DNA of 64,000 nt from Jeotgalibacillus salarius (GCF_004405125.1 NZ_SORX01000002.1:310001-374000); one strand, 5' to 3'; positions 32,118-41,622 are shown, numbered from the stretch's first letter. Translations and numbers: made by a program. The notes: generated from the letters alone by a model not told the origin.

Positions 32118-33992
32118 TTACTCAGCAAATTCTGATAAGTAGCTCCATCTTTCAATCAATTCTTCTAATTTGTCATTAAGTGATACCAGCTCTGCATTAA
32201 TTTCTTCTGCTCTTACAAAATCACTACCTGTTTCATTTAACTCTTGCTCAAGCGCTTCTATTTTTCCTTCGATATTCTCTATTGAAGAAGTGATCTCTTC
32301 CCATTCTAATTTTTCTTTATATGATAATCTTGTTTTCTCTTTTTTAGTTTCTGCCGTATTTTGTTCTTTCAACGGATTTTTGACCGGCTCATCTGCAGGT
32401 AGATTCAATTGCTTTTCTAAATAGGTAGAATAATCATCCAGCGTTACTTCCGGTGGCCCGGACTCTTTAAATATAATCAGTTTATCTGTAACTTTATCTA
32501 AAAAGTATCTGTCATGGGATACGGTGATTACGACTCCGCCAAAAATGTCCAGGAAATTTTCAAGCACAGTCAGCGTTTGTGTATCCAGATCATTGGTCGG
32601 TTCATCCAGCATCAAAACATTAGGCTGTTTCATCAGCAACTTTAATAAATACAGTCTTCTCTTTTCTCCACCGGACAATTTATAGATTGGGGTACCATGG
32701 GATTCAGGAGGAAACAAAAATTGTTCAAGCATTTGAGAAGCAGAAATTGTACCTTCTGCTGTTTCAACAACTTCAGCTGATTCTCTAATATACTCTATCA
32801 TTCTCAACTGCTGATCAATTTCCTCAATCTCCTGCGAAAAATAAGCAATTTTTACAGTCTGCCCAATTTCCACTGACCCACTGTCAGGTTTCACACGTCC
32901 TGCGATCATGTTCATTAAAGTAGATTTTCCGCTGCCATTTGACCCTGCTATCCCAATCCTGTCACCAGGAATAACCAGTAAACTAAAATTCTCAAATAAA
33001 ACCCGATCATACTTCTTTGAAACATTTTTTAATTCTATTACCTGTTTGCCAAGCCTGCTGCTTAAGGCACCAATATTTAATTCATTGTCATCTTCTTTCG
33101 ACATCGACGTTTCAAGATTTTCAAACCGCTGGATTCTCGCTTTCTGTTTTGTTGTACGCGCCTTTGCTCCTTTGCGCATCCAGGCTAATTCGTTCTTATA
33201 TAAATTTGTTTTCTTTCTTTCTTCAGAAGCTTCCTGGTCTTCTCGTTCAGCTTTCGCTTCAATAAATCGCTGGTAATTCCCTTTATATTTATAAGCCTTA
33301 CCTTTATCAATTTCCAACATTGAATTAGAAACCTGATCAATAAAATATCGATCATGTGAGACGAACAATAAAGAACCGGGGTATTTTTGCAAATACTGAC
33401 CAAGCCAAAGGATCGCTTCATAATCCAGATGGTTCGTAGGCTCGTCAAGCAGAAGCAAGTCAGGTTCTTCTAACAGGACTTGCGCAAGCGCAACTCTTTT
33501 CTTTTGTCCCCCTGAGAGCTGTTTCAGTTTCATTTCCGTATTTTGAATTCCTAATTTTGATAAAACTGACTTTGCTTTAGAAGCTGCATCCCAAGCATTT
33601 TCTTCATCCATTCTCTGCTGAATACTGAGCATTTCAGATTGGATTTCAGCCGATTCCGGTTTAAGTTCATATTTTTTCATAATCGCAGTATACTGATTCA
33701 TTAATTTTGTAATTTCAGCATCACTTTCAAAAATCGTTTCCATTATTGTCAGTTCACCATTAAGTTCAGGTTCCTGGTCAAGCAGTTTAATCGTATAATT
33801 CTTAGGTCGTTCGATGATGCCTTCATCCGGATATTCTACTCCAGTAATTAACTTCATCAACGTGGATTTTCCTGTACCATTTACTCCGATCAGACCTATT
33901 TTATCTGAGTCTGTAATGGTGAATGACAAGTCCTGGAACAGGTTTTTTTCGCCGTAAGACTTTGTGATATTTAATATTTTACACTGCTTCAT
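32118..33992 (-). CDS. yfmR: ABC-F ATPase, YfmR/Uup type
   Basis: A soluble 624-residue protein with two ABC domains: Walker A GVNGTGKST and GSNGSGKST, signatures LSGGQKKR and LSGGEKRR, Walker B LLLLDEPTNHLD and VLMLDEPTNDLD. A P-site tRNA interaction linker lies between them, and a C-terminal coiled coil (about 545-620). YfmR/Uup proteins help ribosomes through hard-to-translate stretches together with EF-P. The ATG overlaps the ypgQ stop by four bases. Confidence 0.92.
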   Translation of the reverse strand: MKQCKILNITKSYGEKNLFQDLSFTITDSDKIGLIGVNGTGKSTLMKLITGVEYPDEGIIERPKNYTIKLLDQEPELNGELTIMETIFESDAEITKLMNQYTAIMKKYELKPESAEIQSEMLSIQQRMDEENAWDAASKAKSVLSKLGIQNTEMKLKQLSGGQKKRVALAQVLLEEPDLLLLDEPTNHLDYEAILWLGQYLQKYPGSLLFVSHDRYFIDQVSNSMLEIDKGKAYKYKGNYQRFIEAKAEREDQEASEERKKTNLYKNELAWMRKGAKARTTKQKARIQRFENLETSMSKEDDNELNIGALSSRLGKQVIELKNVSKKYDRVLFENFSLLVIPGDRIGIAGSNGSGKSTLMNMIAGRVKPDSGSVEIGQTVKIAYFSQEIEEIDQQLRMIEYIRESAEVVETAEGTISASQMLEQFLFPPESHGTPIYKLSGGEKRRLYLLKLLMKQPNVLMLDEPTNDLDTQTLTVLENFLDIFGGVVITVSHDRYFLDKVTDKLIIFKESGPPEVTLDDYSTYLEKQLNLPADEPVKNPLKEQNTAETKKEKTRLSYKEKLEWEEITSSIENIEGKIEALEQELNETGSDFVRAEEINAELVSLNDKLEELIERWSYLSEFAE

Positions 33993-34603
33993 TTTTTACC
34001 ATTCCATTCATTCAGAAATTGATCTGTAAAGATTTCTAAAAACCGGTGCCGTTCAAGTGCTATTTTATATGCAGTTTTAGTATGCATCTCATCTTTCAGG
34101 TTCAGAAGTTTATCATAAAAATGTGAGATCACAGTATCATCGTTATTTTTGCGGCTGTGAAGCTTTTGGCTTTTGGCTCCCCCATATGTAAAAGCGCGTG
34201 CGATTCCTATAGCTCCAATGGCATCAAGTCTGTCAGCATCAGCAACAATTTTACTTTCATCATTTCCATTGTAAATGCCTCTGTTCCGATAGCTTACCGA
34301 CTTTACCTGAAGTAATATATATTCCATTTCACGTTCAGAAAATCCTATCTTTTCTATTGTTTGCTGTAAAAAATGATTAGCTTTTTGTTCACTGGAATGT
34401 AGTTTATTATCACCGACATCGTGGAGATAGCTAAGCATTTCTATCAGGTGAAGATTATTTACTCCTTCAATTTCAGCAATTTTCAAAGCAAGATTCTTCA
34501 CACGCATGATGTGATCCCAGTCATGTCCTGTCCGGTCTTCCTGATAGAATCCGATCACCAGATTTTTAGTCAGCCTTAACTGCTCATTGGAAATTGAAAT
34601 CAT
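33989..34603 (-). CDS. ypgQ: YpgQ-like HD-domain hydrolase
   Basis: A 204-residue HD phosphohydrolase. The metal ligands are in HDWDHIMRV (His/His-Asp region), LSYLHDVGDNK (the HD pair) and VADADRLDAIGAIG (third Asp). B. subtilis YpgQ is a Mn-dependent (d)NTP pyrophosphohydrolase, so nucleotide pool cleaning is the likely role. ATG 34603 has GGAGG 8-9 bases upstream and lies one base after the preceding stop. Confidence 0.88.
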   Translation of the reverse strand: MISISNEQLRLTKNLVIGFYQEDRTGHDWDHIMRVKNLALKIAEIEGVNNLHLIEMLSYLHDVGDNKLHSSEQKANHFLQQTIEKIGFSEREMEYILLQVKSVSYRNRGIYNGNDESKIVADADRLDAIGAIGIARAFTYGGAKSQKLHSRKNNDDTVISHFYDKLLNLKDEMHTKTAYKIALERHRFLEIFTDQFLNEWNGKK

Positions 34604-34604
34604 T

Positions 34605-35096
34605 TTACTTTTCCTCCAGAAAATCAAGCGTTTCTATGACAAAATAGACCATGTCCTCAATATCTCTTATCATTTCCTCAGTAATCGTTCTTTCAAACCT
34701 GACTACGGCTTCACAAAAATCCGGGTTTCTGCTTGAAGAGATTTTTCTAATATCATAGCACCTGCTCTCCCCCCATTGTTGAGAGAGAATGTTCAAATCC
34801 CTATCAGTCCATTCTTCACTGTGCTTTCTAAAAATAATTGAGATGACTGCACCCGCTTCGCTATCATTTGTCGTCAGCAGTTCAGCTGAAAGTTTCCTGA
34901 GATCTGCATAAAGGTTCATATCAGCTTCATAGGAATGTTCATTTACATGGAATGTAAGATTGAAATTTCTGCACAGGGTTGCGATATCAATCTGATCTGT
35001 ACGAGAAGTGATTTTAATCGTTCCATCTATATCACGATCGTAAACAGTACCTTCCAGTACAGTTTTTAAGTTATCAAACGCAGTTGGATCAAACAT
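34605..35096 (-). CDS. Uncharacterised acidic protein upstream of ypgQ
   Basis: A protein of about 163 residues I do not recognise. It starts MFDPTAFDNLKTVLEGTVYD, has no membrane segment or signal, and contains an alternating strand/helix pattern with a conserved-looking RKHSEEWTDRDLNIL region and a very acidic C terminus (DIEDMVYFVIETLDFLEEK). First gene of an apparent operon with ypgQ and yfmR. The ATG at 35096 follows GGGGAT; an upstream ATG at 35126 lacks a site. Confidence 0.75.
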   Translation of the reverse strand: MFDPTAFDNLKTVLEGTVYDRDIDGTIKITSRTDQIDIATLCRNFNLTFHVNEHSYEADMNLYADLRKLSAELLTTNDSEAGAVISIIFRKHSEEWTDRDLNILSQQWGESRCYDIRKISSSRNPDFCEAVVRFERTITEEMIRDIEDMVYFVIETLDFLEEK

Positions 35097-35226
35097 CATA
35101 TCCCCACAATCTTTTTTCGTCATCATAGCATATTGATTATCACTAAACGATTTAATTAAACTTTTATGAAATCTAAATCCTTAAATTTATACTACAAACT
35201 GGCACTGAACTTAAACAGAACCCCGG

Positions 35227-35260
35227 AAAAACAAAAGCATCCTTTTTGGGGATGCTTTTG
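35227..35260 (-). terminator. Terminator after fhs
   Basis: CAAAAGCATCC pairs with GGATGCTTTTG and TTTTT follows on the minus strand. Confidence 0.88.
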
Positions 35261-35268
35261 ACATAACT

Positions 35269-36954
35269 TTAAAATAACCCGACACCTTTTCCATCATCTG
35301 TAACATCCATTTTTTGAGCTGCCGGGTTTTTCGGAAGCCCCGGCATCGTCATGACATCTCCGGTTAATGCAACTAAAAACCCTGCTCCAAGCTTTGGTAC
35401 AACCTCCCGGATTGAAACTTTAAACCCTTCAGGTCTGCCATATAGCGATGGATCATCAGATAGTGAATACTGAGTTTTAGCCATACAGACAGGTAAGCTG
35501 TCCCAGCCATATTCCTCATATTGTTTAATTTGAGCCTCTGCTTTCTTCGAAAAGACTGCTTCAGACCCGCCATAAACTTTTTGTACGATTGAATTAATCT
35601 TTTCTTTAACAGGAAGATCAAGAGGATAGAGATAAGAAAAATCAGCAGGTCCTTCAATTGCTTCAATCACTCTTGCAGCTAAATCTCTGCCACCTTCCCC
35701 GCCTTTTTCCCACACTTCAGTTAACGAAAAAGGAACATCCTGATTTTGGCAGAATTCTTCCAATATTTTTATTTCTGCATCAGTGTCAGTATGAAATTTA
35801 TTAATTGCAACTACAGCAGGTAAACCGAATTGATGAATTGTTTCCAAATGTTTTTGGAGATTTGCCAATCCCAGCTTTAACGCTTTTGCATCCTCATCAG
35901 TTAATTCATTTTTAGGCTTTCCACCGTGCATTTTTAAAGCTCTGATCGTTGCTACTATCACAACCGCATCAGGATGTTTACCGGTTGTTCGCGTCTTAAT
36001 ATTTAAGAATTTTTCTGCACCCAGGTCTGCACCAAAACCGGATTCCGTTACAACGTAGTCTGCAAGTTTAAGTGCTGTTTTAGTAGCCAGTACAGAATTA
36101 CAGCCGTGCGCAATATTAGCAAATGGCCCTCCATGAATCAGTGCTGGTGTATGCTCAAGTGTTTGTACGATATTTGGTTTCAATGCATCTTTGAGAAGTA
36201 AAGCCAGTGCTCCCTGAACATCGAGGTCAGCCACAGTGACAGGCTCTTTCTCGTATGTATAGGCAATGACAATATTGGATAAGCGGGCTTTCATATCTTT
36301 AAGGGATGACGATAAACACAGCACTGCCATTATTTCTGACGCTACAGTAATGTCAAATCCATCTTCTCTTGGTATTCCCCTTGCAGGACCACCTAACCCC
36401 ACAACAATTTGTCTTAACGCACGGTCATTCATATCCATAACTCTCTTCCAGAGAATTCTTCTCGGATCAATTTCAAGCTTATTTCCCTGGTGAATATGAT
36501 TATCTATAAATGCTGATAATGCGTTATTGGCAGTTGTGATTGCATGTATATCTCCTGTGAAATGCAGGTTAATATCTTCCATAGGCAGCACCTGAGCATA
36601 ACCTCCACCGGTAGCACCACCTTTAACACCCATTACAGGCCCAAGAGATGGCTCTCTTAAAGCAACCATAGAATTTTTACCGGAAGCTTTAAGCGCATCA
36701 GCGAGACCGACAGTCACTGTAGACTTCCCTTCTCCGGCAGGGGTTGGATTAATTGATGTAACAAGAATCAGCTTGCCATCCTTAGCTGTTTTTAATCTGT
36801 CAATTGTATCAAATTTGATTTTAGCTTTGTATTGACCATACATTTCTATATCTTCATCAGTCAGGCCAACACCTGCAGCGATATCAGTAATCGTCATCAT
36901 CGATGCAGCCTGAGCAATATCAATGTCTGAAGGAACAGTTTTTTTTGTCGTCAT
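35269..36954 (-). CDS. fhs: Formate--tetrahydrofolate ligase
   Basis: ATP-dependent formation of 10-formyl-tetrahydrofolate, 561 residues. The P-loop [46 protein letters not shown] and [13 protein letters not shown] are the standard signatures. It feeds one-carbon units to purine synthesis, complementing thyA and dfrA in this window. TGGAGG precedes the ATG. Monocistronic. Confidence 0.97.
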   Translation of the reverse strand: MTTKKTVPSDIDIAQAASMMTITDIAAGVGLTDEDIEMYGQYKAKIKFDTIDRLKTAKDGKLILVTSINPTPAGEGKSTVTVGLADALKASGKNSMVALREPSLGPVMGVKGGATGGGYAQVLPMEDINLHFTGDIHAITTANNALSAFIDNHIHQGNKLEIDPRRILWKRVMDMNDRALRQIVVGLGGPARGIPREDGFDITVASEIMAVLCLSSSLKDMKARLSNIVIAYTYEKEPVTVADLDVQGALALLLKDALKPNIVQTLEHTPALIHGGPFANIAHGCNSVLATKTALKLADYVVTESGFGADLGAEKFLNIKTRTTGKHPDAVVIVATIRALKMHGGKPKNELTDEDAKALKLGLANLQKHLETIHQFGLPAVVAINKFHTDTDAEIKILEEFCQNQDVPFSLTEVWEKGGEGGRDLAARVIEAIEGPADFSYLYPLDLPVKEKINSIVQKVYGGSEAVFSKKAEAQIKQYEEYGWDSLPVCMAKTQYSLSDDPSLYGRPEGFKVSIREVVPKLGAGFLVALTGDVMTMPGLPKNPAAQKMDVTDDGKGVGLF

Positions 36955-37012
36955 AACAAGCCTCCACTATATATGTAATGCATTAATTATAACACGTCGT
37001 CATGATTTTAAA

Positions 37013-37041
37013 ACAAACAAAAACCGCTAAATCAGCGGTTT
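37013..37041 (-). terminator. Terminator after mntR
   Basis: ACCGCT pairs with AGCGGT and a T-rich tail follows; the stem overlaps the mntR stop codon. Confidence 0.75.
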
Positions 37042-37459
37042 ATTGGTCTTCTTTCTCCTGTAACTTTCTAAGTTTTTGAATCAGCTCAGGATCATTTTCA
37101 AACAGCTGAACCAAATCTCCTATCCGGTCTATCGAATTCCAGCTTAAATGATGCTCGATTCCTTCTACATCATTATAAATGTTTTCATCTTTCACACCTA
37201 TGACAGTTAAAAACTGCTCGAGCAGTTCATGTCTGAAAACGAGTCTTTTACCTATTTTATTACCTTTTTTGGTTAAAACAAGCCCTCGGTATTTTTCATA
37301 AATCAGGTACTCATCCTTGTCCAGTTTTTGTACCATTTTAGTAACAGAGGATGGATGGACCGACAATGCTTCGGCAATGTCAGAAACTCTTGCATACCCT
37401 TTTTGATCAATTAATAAGTAAATTTGTTCGATATAATCCTCCATGCTGGGCGTTGGCAT
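37040..37459 (-). CDS. mntR: Manganese transport regulator MntR
   Basis: DtxR-family Mn(II)-responsive repressor of 139 residues. Winged helix: [20 protein letters not shown] with [14 protein letters not shown] recognition helix and [15 protein letters not shown] wing; dimer/metal domain with RHELLEQFL and EGIEHHLSW. The metal residues correspond to Asp8, Glu99, Glu102 and His103 of the family (EDYIE, EGIEHH). ATG 37459 has GAGGAGGGG 7 bases upstream. No target transporter gene is nearby. Confidence 0.93.
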   Translation of the reverse strand: MPTPSMEDYIEQIYLLIDQKGYARVSDIAEALSVHPSSVTKMVQKLDKDEYLIYEKYRGLVLTKKGNKIGKRLVFRHELLEQFLTVIGVKDENIYNDVEGIEHHLSWNSIDRIGDLVQLFENDPELIQKLRKLQEKEDQ

Positions 37460-37657
37460 GCGGGGACCCCTCCTCAATAAAACCATTTTTTCTACTTGTA
37501 AAGTGTACTATAAGGACTTCATTGAAACAACTGTATTCAAGTTTGCAAATATGATTCAATGTAACGTTATAATACATCCTGAACAAATACACGTTTCGCG
37601 TTCAGGCAAGTAATTTTGTCATGTCAATGAATGATTTTTGAAAATTCAATCTTGTTG

Positions 37658-37686
37658 TTGACTGAATTTTTAATGATGTGTATAGT
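37658..37686 (+). promoter_or_regulatory. Promoter of the cold-shock gene
   Basis: TTGACT and TATAGT separated by 17 bases, about 70 bases before the start codon, leaving a leader typical for csp genes. The rest of the 37460-37757 gap holds only the divergent mntR promoter region as far as I can see. Confidence 0.75.
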
Positions 37687-37757
37687 AAAAATAGCATTCG
37701 ATGGTGAGATGGAGTTGAATGCAAATCTCTTTAGGGAAATAGCAGGGAGGAAATCAA

Positions 37758-37961
37758 ATGCATAATGGCAAAGTAAAATGGTTCAATAACGAAAAAGGCT
37801 ACGGATTCTTGGAAGTTGAAGGTGGCGATGATGTGTTTGTACATTTTACAGCCGTGCAGGGTGATGGCTACAAATCCCTAGAGGAAGGCCAGGAAGTTTC
37901 TTTTGAAATTATAGAAGGAAATCGTGGACCACAGGCCGCTAATGTGACTAAAAAGGAATAA
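37758..37961 (+). CDS. Cold-shock protein (CspB/CspD type)
   Basis: A 67-residue single-strand nucleic-acid chaperone. It has [18 protein letters not shown] (RNP1 KGYGF) and DVFVHFTAV (RNP2 VFVHF). GGGAGG precedes the ATG. Followed by a strong terminator, it is monocistronic. Confidence 0.96.
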   Translation: MHNGKVKWFNNEKGYGFLEVEGGDDVFVHFTAVQGDGYKSLEEGQEVSFEIIEGNRGPQAANVTKKE

Positions 37962-37963
37962 TA

Positions 37964-37988
37964 TAAAGCCGGCAGCTGCCGGCTTTTT
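37964..37988 (+). terminator. Terminator after csp
   Basis: AAAGCCGGCAG pairs with CTGCCGGCTTT and T residues follow. Confidence 0.9.
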
Positions 37989-38047
37989 TATTTTTTCTTT
38001 CTGTGAAGCAGACATTTCAAGGCTTAATAAAATAGCCGTCTCTGCCT

Positions 38048-38224
38048 TTAAGATAACCGCCGGCCTATTTCTTTAAGTTTCAGCCCTATCGAACATTCAG
38101 AAATGCAAAATTTATGCGCATATAACTTCCCTTTTTCGGATCTGAGCTCTTTTTTAACCGGGCATTCTGTGCAATAAGTATTCATCAACTCATCTAATTC
38201 AGAAATTGCAGTCATTTTTTCCAT
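38048..38224 (-). CDS. YpeQ-like zinc-finger small protein
   Basis: A 58-residue protein with four cysteines in NTYCTECPVKKELR and HKFCISECSIGLK, resembling the small zinc-finger protein YpeQ of B. subtilis, which also neighbours ypeP. Function unknown. ATG 38224 is spaced 6 bases from GGATG; an overlapping ATG at 38233 is possible. Coupled to ypeP. Confidence 0.75.
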   Translation of the reverse strand: MEKMTAISELDELMNTYCTECPVKKELRSEKGKLYAHKFCISECSIGLKLKEIGRRLS

Positions 38225-38225
38225 T

Positions 38226-38894
38226 TTAATCATCCTTACCAGTCTTATTCAGACTTTTTATATCTGTATGATTGATTGCCTGTTCAGCTAATTTATGAGC
38301 ATTTTTATTCTGATTTCTAGTTATGTGAAAATAGATAGAAGTCATACCTTCTGACGATAGCAGCCGATCAATCTTCTCTGCCCACGTGTTTAAATCAAGG
38401 TCATAGCAGGGCCATTCACCCTTCATTTGATTGATTACTGTCAGAGCGTCACCACTGCATCGAATAACCTGCATATTGCCATCAGCTATTTTTAACGCAT
38501 GTTCAATTGAATAGTACAATGCAGCGTATTCTGCTTCGTTATTAGAAGTAATTCCGTTTAACTGTTTGTTATTCTTTTCAACAAACGATTCATCATCCCG
38601 GTTATAATCTATCACCCACCCGAGACCCGCTGCTTGATCAGACTTATTAAAAGCAGCATCAAAATGGATAGTAATATCTTTTGCTGAACCGGCTGTTTTA
38701 GTCATTATTTTTTTGAACTCTTTTATATTCCACTGCTGGCCAAGATCATCATGAACAGTTATATTGAAAAATCTTCCCGTTTTTTCAAAATCTGAAATGA
38801 ATAAAAGTGCCTGATTATCAGCTATCCAATTACTTTGAAATGAAAGCTTTGCGCCTGAAGGATGATGGTATAGTGCAGTAAAATATATCTTCAT
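38226..38894 (-). CDS. ypeP: YpeP-like RNase H-fold protein
   Basis: A 222-residue protein whose C-terminal two thirds is an RNase HI fold: HFDAAFNKSDQAAGLGWVI (first Asp), TSNNEAEYAALYYSIEHAL (Glu) and CSGDALTVINQMKGEW (Asp). The fourth acidic position is not conserved: the motif reads NKNAHKLAEQA, with His where RNase HI has Asp. So it is probably inactive or altered. The N-terminal 70 residues are specific to this group. GGGAGAG precedes the ATG. Confidence 0.85.
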   Translation of the reverse strand: MKIYFTALYHHPSGAKLSFQSNWIADNQALLFISDFEKTGRFFNITVHDDLGQQWNIKEFKKIMTKTAGSAKDITIHFDAAFNKSDQAAGLGWVIDYNRDDESFVEKNNKQLNGITSNNEAEYAALYYSIEHALKIADGNMQVIRCSGDALTVINQMKGEWPCYDLDLNTWAEKIDRLLSSEGMTSIYFHITRNQNKNAHKLAEQAINHTDIKSLNKTGKDD

Positions 38895-38986
38895 ACATCT
38901 CTCCCCTTTCCTTCAGTCTCTTAATTGTACAATTGAATTGTCCCTCTGCGCAACTGCTGATACACTTCAATTAAGGAGGCTAAAAC

Positions 38987-39385
38987 ATGATTGAATTGTA
39001 TATAGATGGTGCAAGTGCCGGCAATCCCGGTATAAGCGGCGCAGGTATTTTTGTAAAAAACGGCAACGATAGTCTTCAATTTTCCATTCCCCTGAAAGAG
39101 ATGACTAATCATGAAGCAGAGTATGAGGCTTTAATTATTGGCCTTGAAAAATGTCTTCCCTATAAAAATCAAATTGTTTCCTGTAAAACTGATTCTCAGG
39201 CTGTTTATGCAGCAGTTGAAAAAAGATACATTAAGAATAAAAAATATGCCCATTATTTACCTGAGATGAATAAACTGCTCGATGAATTTGATCTGTTTTT
39301 TATTAAATGGATTCCAGGCAAAGAGAATACTGTTGCTGACAAACTTGCCAGACAGGCGGTTTTAAACCAAAAAAAGAAGAGCTGA
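38987..39385 (+). CDS. rnhA: RNase HI-like protein (YpdQ group)
   Basis: A 132-residue RNase HI domain with all four catalytic acids: LYIDGASAGNPG (Asp), NHEAEYEAL (Glu), CKTDSQAVYAAV (Asp) and NTVADKLARQA (Asp). It lacks the basic protrusion of E. coli RNase HI. It may cleave RNA in RNA-DNA hybrids, though I recall the B. subtilis homologue YpdQ being reported as inactive. AAGGAGG precedes the ATG. Divergent from ypeP. Confidence 0.88.
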   Translation: MIELYIDGASAGNPGISGAGIFVKNGNDSLQFSIPLKEMTNHEAEYEALIIGLEKCLPYKNQIVSCKTDSQAVYAAVEKRYIKNKKYAHYLPEMNKLLDEFDLFFIKWIPGKENTVADKLARQAVLNQKKKS

Positions 39386-39400
39386 AGCGCTCTTCTTTTT
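39369..39400. terminator. Convergent terminator overlapping the rnhA stop
   Basis: AAAAAGAAGAGC pairs with GCTCTTCTTTTT; the last rnhA codons (K-K-S-stop) form one arm. Confidence 0.88.
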
Positions 39401-39668
39401 ACAGAGGCACCCCTTTAGATTTAAGGTGCTCAGTCATTTCTTTTTTACTCTTTAATTTTTCACTTGAGAGTTCTTCTAAGACTGACATGTAAAAACTTGA
39501 ATCGAAACGTTTTTGGCATTTCAGCGTTGCTTCGATTGCCATTTTAATCAGGGGGTCTTGTGCACCGGTAAATTTTTTTCCGAAGTATATAAAGCCAATC
39601 GCTTCATCATCAAGCTTGAAACCTCTGGCATGAAGATCAGCAACAAAATCATCCAATGTCTGATTCAT
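39399..39668 (-). CDS. Small conserved protein after ypcP (DUF6123-like)
   Basis: An 89-residue helical, soluble protein starting MNQTLDDFVADLHARGFKLD, with DPLIKMAIEATLKC and a lysine-rich C terminus. It overlaps the ypcP stop by four bases, so it is coupled to the exonuclease. I believe this is a Bacillales-specific family but am not certain of its name; no function can be given. Confidence 0.75.
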   Translation of the reverse strand: MNQTLDDFVADLHARGFKLDDEAIGFIYFGKKFTGAQDPLIKMAIEATLKCQKRFDSSFYMSVLEELSSEKLKSKKEMTEHLKSKGVPL

Positions 39669-40531
39669 TTAGCCATTTGCTCCATAAATCTTTTAACTGA
39701 CCTCAACCCATGTTCTTCGATCACATCGTTTGCGTGTTCAGGCAGCCCGTTCCACTCTTTCGTAAAGGCACCTTCGATCGGAACATCGCAATGTATCTCA
39801 GCAAGGTTTCTTGATACGTGAAGCATTTGTTGATCTTCCTTTATTTTATTTCGTTGACCCGGTGTCAGACGATCAATATTCTCTAATATTTGTTCAATTG
39901 ATCCAAATTCCCGAATTAACTTAAATGCAGTTTTTTCACCAATTCCTTTTACTCCTGGATATCCATCACTCGTATCACCCATTAACCCTTTGACATCAAT
40001 AAACTGTTTTGGCGTAATTTCATATTCTGTAATGAACCTGTCCAGGTTGTATGTATCATAGGTTCCAAATCCTTTTTTTATTAACCAGACATCGACTGTT
40101 GGTGATAACAGTTGAAGAAGATCTTTATCACCGCTGACAATGCTAACTTTACCCTCAGATTCTCCCCTTGCAATTGTGCCAATACAATCATCCGCTTCAT
40201 AACCCTTAACTCCAACATTATGAAAATCAAGTTGTTTTGCAATTTCTTTCACCAGATCAAATTGAGGTATCAGCTCTTCAGGCGGGGCATTTCGGTTTGA
40301 TTTATATAACGAAAAAGCTTCATTTCGAAACGTTTCTTTCCCCATGTCCCAGCATATTGCAACATGCGATGGCTGAATCATATTTGCAGCGGTTACAGAA
40401 TGCTTAATGAAACCCTGAACTCCGTTGGTTGGCAACCCTTTTTGGTTATACATAAATTGATTGGTCACTGCGGTTGCAAAAAATGACCTGAACAACAGTG
40501 CCATTCCGTCGATTAATAGTACATGTTTCAT
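39665..40531 (-). CDS. ypcP: 5'-3' exonuclease/flap nuclease YpcP
   Basis: A 288-residue stand-alone homologue of the PolI 5' nuclease domain. Metal-site acids are in LLIDGMALLFRSFFA, KGYEADDCIGTIA, VSGDKDLLQL and the helix-hairpin-helix region GLMGDTSDGYPGVKGIGEKTA. It removes RNA primers and flaps in Okazaki fragment processing, partly redundant with PolI. ATG 40531 has AAGGTGAT 4-8 bases upstream. Confidence 0.92.
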   Translation of the reverse strand: MKHVLLIDGMALLFRSFFATAVTNQFMYNQKGLPTNGVQGFIKHSVTAANMIQPSHVAICWDMGKETFRNEAFSLYKSNRNAPPEELIPQFDLVKEIAKQLDFHNVGVKGYEADDCIGTIARGESEGKVSIVSGDKDLLQLLSPTVDVWLIKKGFGTYDTYNLDRFITEYEITPKQFIDVKGLMGDTSDGYPGVKGIGEKTAFKLIREFGSIEQILENIDRLTPGQRNKIKEDQQMLHVSRNLAEIHCDVPIEGAFTKEWNGLPEHANDVIEEHGLRSVKRFMEQMAK

Positions 40532-40566
40532 TGTTATCACCTTTTTCTTCAGTTTGTAACAGTTAA

Positions 40567-41430
40567 TTATTTACGCGTTTTTTTCATATGGGTTGAATCC
40601 CCCAACTCAATTTCATGGTGATCATAAGATACCCAATCGCTGTAACTGCCCGGGTACAATTTAACATTCGTAAACCCTGCTTGCTTTAACGCAATAAAAT
40701 TTGGACATGCAGTTACACCACTCCCGCAATAAACAATAAGCGGCTGATTTTTATCCCATTCAGAAAATCGTTTAGCCTGCATTTCCTCATCGAGCAGCCA
40801 GCCATTTTCGAAACTGTTTATCCACTCACTGTTAATTGCTCCTGGTATATGTCCTGGAACTCGATCAATCGGTTCATGATCCCCCAGATACCTCGAATAA
40901 TTCCGGGAATCAATGAGTAAAGCTGATTGTTTCCCGGATACGATATTCTCTATTTCAGCAGTATCTGCTACAAGGTGATCCTGAAGATCGAGTTGAAATC
41001 TTCCTTTTTGCTGATCACGGACGACATTGGTAACCGGAAGATGTCTGCTTATCCATTCACTGTATCCACCATTTAACATATAGACCTGCTTGTGCCCCGC
41101 ATAGGTTAGTAACCACCATGCACGCGCTGCAAATGCTCCCTCTCCATCGTCATAAACGACAACCGGCTGATCATTTGAAATACCCGCCTCTTCAACTTTC
41201 TTTTTAAATTCTATCATATCAGGAAGTGGATGACGGCCACCGTGCACAAGTTTTCCTCCTGACAAATCTTGATCCAACCCAAAATATACGGACCTAGGCA
41301 AATGATTTTCATTATACAGTTTTCTGCCTGAATCAGGGTTCATCAGATCAAACCTGCAATCAATCAAAGAAATGGGACGATTCAACTCTATTTGTTCGAA
41401 TAACCATTCTGGTGAGACAGCTGCCTGCAT
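40567..41430 (-). CDS. Sulfurtransferase with two rhodanese domains
   Basis: A 287-residue tandem rhodanese. The N-terminal inactive domain (about 1-140) has VYDDGEGAFAARAWWLLTYA with Asp-Gly in place of Cys; the C-terminal domain has the active loop CGSGVTACPN. The CGSGVTA loop is typical of mercaptopyruvate/thiosulfate sulfurtransferases. Its ATG follows the upstream stop directly (TAAATG). Last gene of a group with dynA and a small Cys-rich protein. Confidence 0.9.
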   Translation of the reverse strand: MQAAVSPEWLFEQIELNRPISLIDCRFDLMNPDSGRKLYNENHLPRSVYFGLDQDLSGGKLVHGGRHPLPDMIEFKKKVEEAGISNDQPVVVYDDGEGAFAARAWWLLTYAGHKQVYMLNGGYSEWISRHLPVTNVVRDQQKGRFQLDLQDHLVADTAEIENIVSGKQSALLIDSRNYSRYLGDHEPIDRVPGHIPGAINSEWINSFENGWLLDEEMQAKRFSEWDKNQPLIVYCGSGVTACPNFIALKQAGFTNVKLYPGSYSDWVSYDHHEIELGDSTHMKKTRK

Positions 41431-41622
41431 TTATAATCCCCGCCTTTTCTGCATTAGTTTTTTTACGTGGTCTTTAGGTTCCCAGCAATTAAATGTATAA
41501 TGTGGCTGCGTTTCATATTTAAGCCGTTTGCAAAAGTAAATCATTTCCCCAGGCTGCATCTTTATCGATTTAAAATGAATACAGGTGGCACAAACATGAT
41601 ATGGATTATGATGCATAAGCAT
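41431..41622 (-). CDS. Small Cys-rich protein between dynA and rhodanese
   Basis: A 63-residue protein with CATCIHFK, YFCKRL and FNCWEP: four cysteines in a CxxC-x(n)-C-x(n)-C arrangement, likely to hold zinc. The C terminus is lysine/arginine rich. Its start (ATG 41622, or 41616) lies in the last codons of dynA, and it touches the rhodanese start, so the three genes are coupled. I do not recognise a named family. Confidence 0.7.
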   Translation of the reverse strand: MLMHHNPYHVCATCIHFKSIKMQPGEMIYFCKRLKYETQPHYTFNCWEPKDHVKKLMQKRRGL

